A stretch of DNA of 64,000 nt, taken from assembly GCA_035578155.1 (NCBI GenBank), contig JAPWDM010000022.1, positions 4,713,076-4,777,075 on the forward strand. The letters are read 5' to 3'. Each line of letters opens with the position of its first letter. Within the stretch, counting starts at the first letter, position 1. The position numbers were made by a program, and so were the translations under genes. The notes under the pieces are model-generated. The model was given only the letters and a program-made list of their open reading frames with translations. It made no database searches and was not told the origin of the DNA. This DNA is from Brachynemurus nebulosus (taxonomy: Eukaryota > Arthropoda > Insecta > Neuroptera > Myrmeleontidae). Shown here piece after piece: positions 59,001 through 64,000 of this stretch.

Positions 59001-60641
59001 TGATAAGTTTTTAAGTTATTATCTTATTCCGGAATCTCATTCCAGAGAAAAATTAAGAAATTTGTTGGAAATGGATTACAAAATTTCCAAAGGGACATTT
59101 GTTGTCTTTTTTTATTATACGGACAAACTATCTCCATTTCAATTTTTAAAATGATACATTTTCAAAAAGGAAGCTTTTTGAGTGATATGTAAAGAAAAAA
59201 TTTTTTTAAGCAAGGCAATCGGCGATATACAGGTGTCTCACTCAATCACCCAGTATCCTTATGTATCTTTGTTTCAAGTTGTTTTTTTAAAAATGCACCT
59301 AGTTTTGTCTTTTTATGTCATGACAATTTGAAATTAATTATGCGGCCATTCCCACAATAAATCTCGTCAGTCAGACGCAAGACGTAAGGCGTAGGAAATA
59401 TTCCAAAATGTTTTCTGATTTAATTGATTTTATGTAGCTATCTTAACTATCAGTAAAATTTGCTGAAAACGTAACATCCGTTTAATTTTCTTTTTTATTA
59501 CTAAGTTGATAAACAATTTTAGCTCCAAGGGTTTACACCACTATTGTGTGAAAGCAAAAAAAAAATAGAAAAATACGTATTTTATGGCATACATATACCT
59601 ATTCATAGATAACTAATTCCACGGAGGTCATTGACTAATTCAATTATTCTAAAAAAAATTTATAAGAATATTCATTTAAGATTGCATTCAAATATTAAAT
59701 AATTATTTTGTATAATTGTTTTTGAATTTACTGTTGCACTAAAATTATTTTTATAAACCAGAAATTAAAATGGTAAAAAAATACCAGTTAAATCTCAAAT
59801 CTATGGTTAATGTCAACGATGTAAACAGTTTAATTTTATACATGTGAAATTTAAGAAACTTTTATACATGTGAAATATGTAATAAAATTAAAATTTTTAT
59901 AAGGTAATTGTAATTAATTATATATGAAATTAATAGAAATTTTATTTTCTTTCATATAATATATAATAAATGAATATTTCGTTTTAGGTTAAGTAACAAA
60001 AATTTTGTTAAAAAATTGTCAGATTTGAATCAATTCATGGTTGGATTTTTATGTTAAGTTTTATGGTAAGAGTGTAAATGGTGATCGAATTAGGACAGAT
60101 ATGAAATCAATTTAAGTGTTTTAATTGTTTTTAGGCCTATAAGTTAATCAGAAATGCTGTCACACTGAACTGTTTGAACATGTTTAAAATCAAAAGCGAT
60201 TATTTATCAAAACGAAAATAATGAAAAACATTTAAGAAAGTGATTAAAATAACAAGTGGAAGCAACGTTCTGCAAAAATTTGAGACGAATACTGGAAATA
60301 AACATTGTGAAATGAATCTTTTTTGTTGTAAATTTCAAAAAGTTGTTGGTGCCAAAAATGTATGTAATATTTACGAATAGTGTATATAAAATTATTGTTG
60401 AGGTTTTGTATTCAAGTTCGATACGTTTTTTCACAACATACAGTATTGTTGAAATATTCACTCAAGACTTACACGAACTTTTTAAAAATTAAAAAATAAA
60501 TTGAATGCAAAGTTCCATCAACTGAATCGATACACCTACCGATACATCAACCTGTGTTATTTCACAACAACAATGTGCTTCGGGCATTCGATTTAATGAA
60601 AATAAACATTCTAAAATTTTATTAGATGAACGCGAACAAGT
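59001..60641. other. AT-rich stretch, nothing recognised
   Basis: No gene, long repeat or transposon end was recognised. Possible 5' sequence of the Gag fragment that follows. Confidence 0.4.
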
Positions 60642-60920
60642 ATGAAGACCATCCAGTTTACTGTTTTATGGACACGAGCAAGTATAACTGAACAAATATC
60701 ATTTATGCGACAAAATATTTCCGATAACGTACTACCGGAATTCGAATCAGGTAAAAGCAATGTTACTCCTAGAATATGGTTTATGAAATTAGAAAATTTG
60801 CGCGCTATGTACAACTGGAATGAACAAACATTATTGTTACGAACCATTACTAAGTTGAATCGAGTCGCTAAATTTTGGTTCAATTTTCGCATGGTCCGGA
60901 AAAATCGCATTTTTAAGTAA
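60642..60920 (+). pseudogene. Gag-like fragment of a gypsy-type retrotransposon
   Basis: The 92-codon frame has LPEFESGKSNVTPRIWFMKL followed by ENLRAMYNWNEQTLLLRTIT and KLNRVAKFWFNF. The pattern LPxFxG...W...LExL...YxW...L.....KL...A..WF matches the N-terminal region of retrotransposon Gag proteins of Ty3/gypsy type in insects. The frame ends soon after, and the rest of Gag, protease and polymerase were not found. LTRs were not located. A chance match is unlikely given the order of W, Y, W, L and W positions, but no alignment was run. Confidence 0.5.
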
Positions 60921-61918
60921 GGTTACTTAAAAATTGTTAGATTTGAATCTATCATTCAACCTTTAATTGTTGTAGTTCAGATAATTCTGAATAAGCAATC
61001 GATTTTTTGAAATTCTGCTACCAAAATTTTATGTAAAAATCTTCTTTTACAGGTTTTGGTTAATATAATGTGAGTTCTAAATAGCACTCCAAGAGTTCTA
61101 CAGAAAATTCCTGTAACTTTTTCCTTTCAAATAATTACTTTTCAAGCAACGTCATTTCAAAGTGGTTTTTGAAATAGAAAAATTTTTACGAGTACTGGTC
61201 AATTTGAAACAAATTTGGAATGAAATTCCAAAAGTTCCACAGAATAGAATTAGGACTTTTCAGTAAAATAATTACTTCTAAACGCCAATTTTAACTATAA
61301 AAAAATGGTTTCCGAAAATATTTTTTCATGGGTTCTGACCGATTTGATTGACCGAAGAGCTATATAGGTGTGCTAATAAATTAGATGTTTTAACGGCTTT
61401 CCATAAAGCATATGCATAAGAACAGACAGGACGGCTAGGTTAACATAAACCTGCTCACCCATATGCAAAAAAGTAGTGCTAAAAAAGTGCTTTTAGTAAT
61501 TTAAAGAAATGAAAATTCGAAGTAAATTACCTGTCTTACGACGATCGTGACAAAAATTGGTTAAAATGAAAATTTTTAGAAAAATCATGGATAAAGGTGT
61601 CTAAAATCCTAATTGTATAAACAGAATAATTAACTTCAAGAAAGAAACAATTACGGAATTATGTAATTCAAGTTGAAACATATTTATTATGAAAGAAAAT
61701 TGCTCAATTATACATAGAAAAATTGTTAATACATTTCAGCGTTAGTTTACGGTTTTCCATATCTGTAAGTAATAAACCAATTGGCTAAAACCAAAAGCCA
61801 AAAGTAATTTAGCTTGAATTTTTTAATGTTGAATATATCCGAAGTAAATATACGCACAAAATTTAAAAATTAGCAAATTACTTATTTTGAAAACTTTTTC
61901 TATTAAATTAATTTCTAT
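60921..61918. other. AT-rich stretch, nothing recognised
   Basis: Phrases such as AGTTCTACAGAAAATTCC and AGTTCCACAGAATAG suggest an old internal duplication (about 61090-61260). No gene. Confidence 0.35.
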
Positions 61919-61926
61919 AGTACCTA

Positions 61927-62779
61927 TTAGAGATGGTATGTAAAATCGCAGATTGCGATTTTGTCGCAGATATTAAAAAATCGCATATCGCAGGTTGCGA
62001 CTGCGACTCAAGTAATGTTGCGACTGCGACTTTTAAAACTGCTATTGCTATTTCTGTTCTCTACATCCTACAACAGCGATATCACAATGAACTGTTATGT
62101 CTTGCTTATGTATGTTGCGACTGCGACTTTGTCTCATATTTGTATTTAAAACAAGTTATTTTCTGTCATTTTTCTGTGGACTGTTGTAGGTGTATGGACG
62201 GATACTAGGTACATATTAAACCACCCTTCGTTTTGTATATATGTATATTATAAATAATATATAACATGCATTGTATACCCTCATAAATACCAATATTTTT
62301 TCATTACCAAACGCAGATACATTTGTAAATTTTCTAGATATTTAAGATATACCATTTTATTAGTTTTTAATTACCTACCAATTTTATTATTGCCTTTTTT
62401 TTCTAAAATTTTCTAAAAATAACATCAGTATCTTTCCTAAATTTCAAGTGTTCGCATATTACTGTGAAATTCAAAGCAACAATCGATAACTTTTTAAAAT
62501 AGAAAAAATGGATCTTGAAAACTATGTCAAAGAAAAAACTAGTCCAATCTGAATTTTTATTTTATAGTTGATAAAGAATATTCCAAATGTAACATATAAC
62601 ATATAATTGATATGTTAACACTAACTACCTATCATAGCATTTTTTTGAAAAATCGCAGTAGCAGTTAGAAATAGCAGCCACCACTAAAAACAGCAGTCGC
62701 AACTAAAAATCGCAGATATTCTTTAGTCGCAGTCGCAGTCGCAACTGCGATCGCAGAATACTCAGTTTATCTCATCCCT
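61927..62779. mobile_element. hAT-like element with CGCAGT hexamer arrays
   Basis: AGTACCTA flanks both sides (61919-61926, 62780-62787), an 8-bp duplication. The left end is TTAGAGATGGTA and the right end reversed is AGGGATGAGATA, the AGRGATG type of hAT relatives. Subterminal zones are filled with TGCGACTGCGAC / GTCGCAGTCGCA repeats in opposite orientation at the two ends. About 853 bp, no transposase. Frames in the left zone are shadows of the hexamers. Confidence 0.75.
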
Positions 62780-62879
62780 AGTACCTATATTTATTTATTT
62801 AATAAAAGTTATGCCTTTATTATATCAATTGACTTAAATGCTTATTTATCTGCCGTTCAAATAAAAATATTTTTGGAAA

Positions 62880-63537
62880 GCAAACAATTTTTAATTTTCA
62901 TCGTTAGAGAGCCAAGATTATTTTAGATAAACATAGGCTATGTTATATGAAATTCGACAGGTCTTGGTGACTCAAAAAAGCTAAAAATTAATTCCCAGCT
63001 AATTTTAAAAATTTTTTCGCTCTTAGAAAGCTAAAATATTTTAGACAAACATTGGCTATGTTATATAAAGTTATGAAGATTAACGGGGTACTGGCAACTC
63101 AAACGCGCAAGATTTATTTATTCAACCGATTTTAAAAAATTTTTCGCTTTTAACAAACTATAATACTGTAGATAAATATTTAATATATACTATTATATAT
63201 ACGTAAGGTATCCTGGGGTTCCAAAAGCATGATAATTCATAAACTGCCAAACCGATTGAAAGTTATCTTAGATGGACAAAGAGTGTGTCATATGAGTTTA
63301 GCTAGGGCCCTAGGGTCCTATAAGCATCAAAAATAAAAACTAACCGGCTTTCTTTGAAATTTTTTTCACTATTAGAGAGTTAAAATATTTTAAAAACATA
63401 GACATTGATATGTGAAGTCAGACGGAGTGCTAGTAGCCCAAATTTACCAAAAATTAACTTCATAATCATAATTTTTTCTTTCGTAAACTTTTGGATATTC
63501 GCTATGTTATGTAGAATGCTGCGACAGGGGTATTTTA
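62880..63537 (-). repeat. Diverged reverse copy of the 18-kb minisatellite
   Basis: Units of about 120 bp repeat TTTTAGATAAACATAGGCTA, TGTTATATGAA, a GAC-type stretch, TAACCGGC-type and AATTTTTTCGCTCTTAGA. It ends in the 42-bp terminal motif (63494-63537). This is the reverse of the 18251-20110 array, more diverged, about five units. Confidence 0.75.
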
Positions 63538-64000
63538 TATTTTATGTAGAGGAATTATTTTTCTTCAGCTGTTGTTAAGTTTGCGACGGATTACGTATTG
63601 AGAAAGAAGAATATCACTGTAATATACTGGTATATCTATATACCTGTAGTAAGTGCAGCATGAATACAACTGAATACTACTTTTGTTGTACTTAAAAGCG
63701 GCGTCGATGTTAAATGATAAGCTTTCGTAAGAGCAGGTTATTTTCAAAAAGGTCATTGAACTATTTTTAGCTGTTTTTTAATCATGGTAGTTTGTGTACC
63801 CAGGATTATTTATACTTATTTAGAAAAATTGTAAGCAAAGAGAAATTATCTTTACATTGATGACTCTCTATGGTTAGTTAGCCTCATGCAATAGCAATTG
63901 TTCACTCATTTTTTATATGCTATCCATTAAATACCTTTCACGGGGCCGTATTTAGGCTGGGGCAGCCGGGGCCCCCAACGAGAGGGGGCCCCCAAAAGAA
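63538..64000 (+). other. AT-rich stretch ending in a GC-rich transposon-like edge
   Basis: No gene. The last 60 bp (CACGGGGCCGTATTTAGGCT, then GGGGCCCCC blocks) switch sharply to GC-rich sequence and resemble the ends of insect DNA transposons, but the window stops before it can be judged. Confidence 0.4.

Noticed and set aside
58969..59154. 61-codon frame MPYKKRGKITYDKF after repeat copy E
   Set aside because: It overlaps the 3' part of a non-coding dispersed repeat and has no family resemblance; likely chance.
1..64000. Spliced host gene
   Set aside because: No run of exons with a recognisable protein domain and splice sites was seen; short frames have AT-driven composition. A gene with very small exons could be missed by eye.

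Overview
The window looks like AT-rich nuclear DNA from an arthropod, most likely an insect. It has no prokaryotic gene organisation. It carries long (TA)n microsatellites, short TTAGG-type repeats (the insect telomere unit) and many eukaryotic transposons: Tc1/mariner-pogo, piggyBac-like, hAT-like, MULE/foldback-like, an RTE-type LINE and a gypsy-like Gag fragment. Order and species cannot be set from the sequence. I found no convincing host protein-coding exon, so the window reads as intergenic or intronic DNA built by successive transposon insertions.

Layout. 1-15.2 kb: apparently unique AT-rich DNA, two inverted copies of a dispersed repeat that carries (TA)n at one fixed internal site (3.05-4.86 and 11.8-13.4 kb), a TA-flanked MITE (5161-6438), and two repeat tails. 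15.3-24.2 kb: a small pogo-like MITE, then the most unusual object here, an 8.5-kb element (15745-24221) with inverted ends of about 590 and 860 bp. The ends carry repeated GATGGCG-type motifs, TTAGG runs and heat-shock-element-like TTC/GAA triplets. Inside are an intact 170-codon ORF, a decayed C2H2 zinc-finger gene whose 3' half is duplicated in inverted orientation, and a nested 120-bp minisatellite array.

24.9-37.9 kb: a nest of datable insertions. A 33-bp TIR element holds a pogo-like MITE and a piggyBac-like MITE. An RTE reverse-transcriptase pseudogene is split by a tandem dimer repeat, which is itself hit by a TTAA-flanked MITE. A 2.7-kb foldback element with a 9-bp target duplication then landed at the dimer/LINE border. 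After these come two nested TA-flanked MITEs and a Tc1 remnant, interrupted by a third copy of the dimer repeat. That copy carries a palindromic insert with a threonine-tRNA-like sequence.

38-50 kb: a GC-rich inverted-end element, several large palindromes (39.6-41.4, 44.8-47.6 and 45.3-46.3 kb), a pogo-type transposase tail with a cysteine/histidine finger, and a second foldback element (47798-49669). This second foldback shares its terminal plan, 9-bp target duplication and a core motif with the one at 30.4-33.1 kb. 50-64 kb: mostly unrecognised sequence with a textbook hAT MITE (8-bp target duplication), a second hAT-like element rich in CGCAGT hexamers, a TA-flanked MITE, another foldback, a gypsy-like Gag fragment, and a diverged reverse-orientation relative of the 18-kb minisatellite.

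All boundaries were read by eye. Those with matching target duplications are firm; others are approximate.
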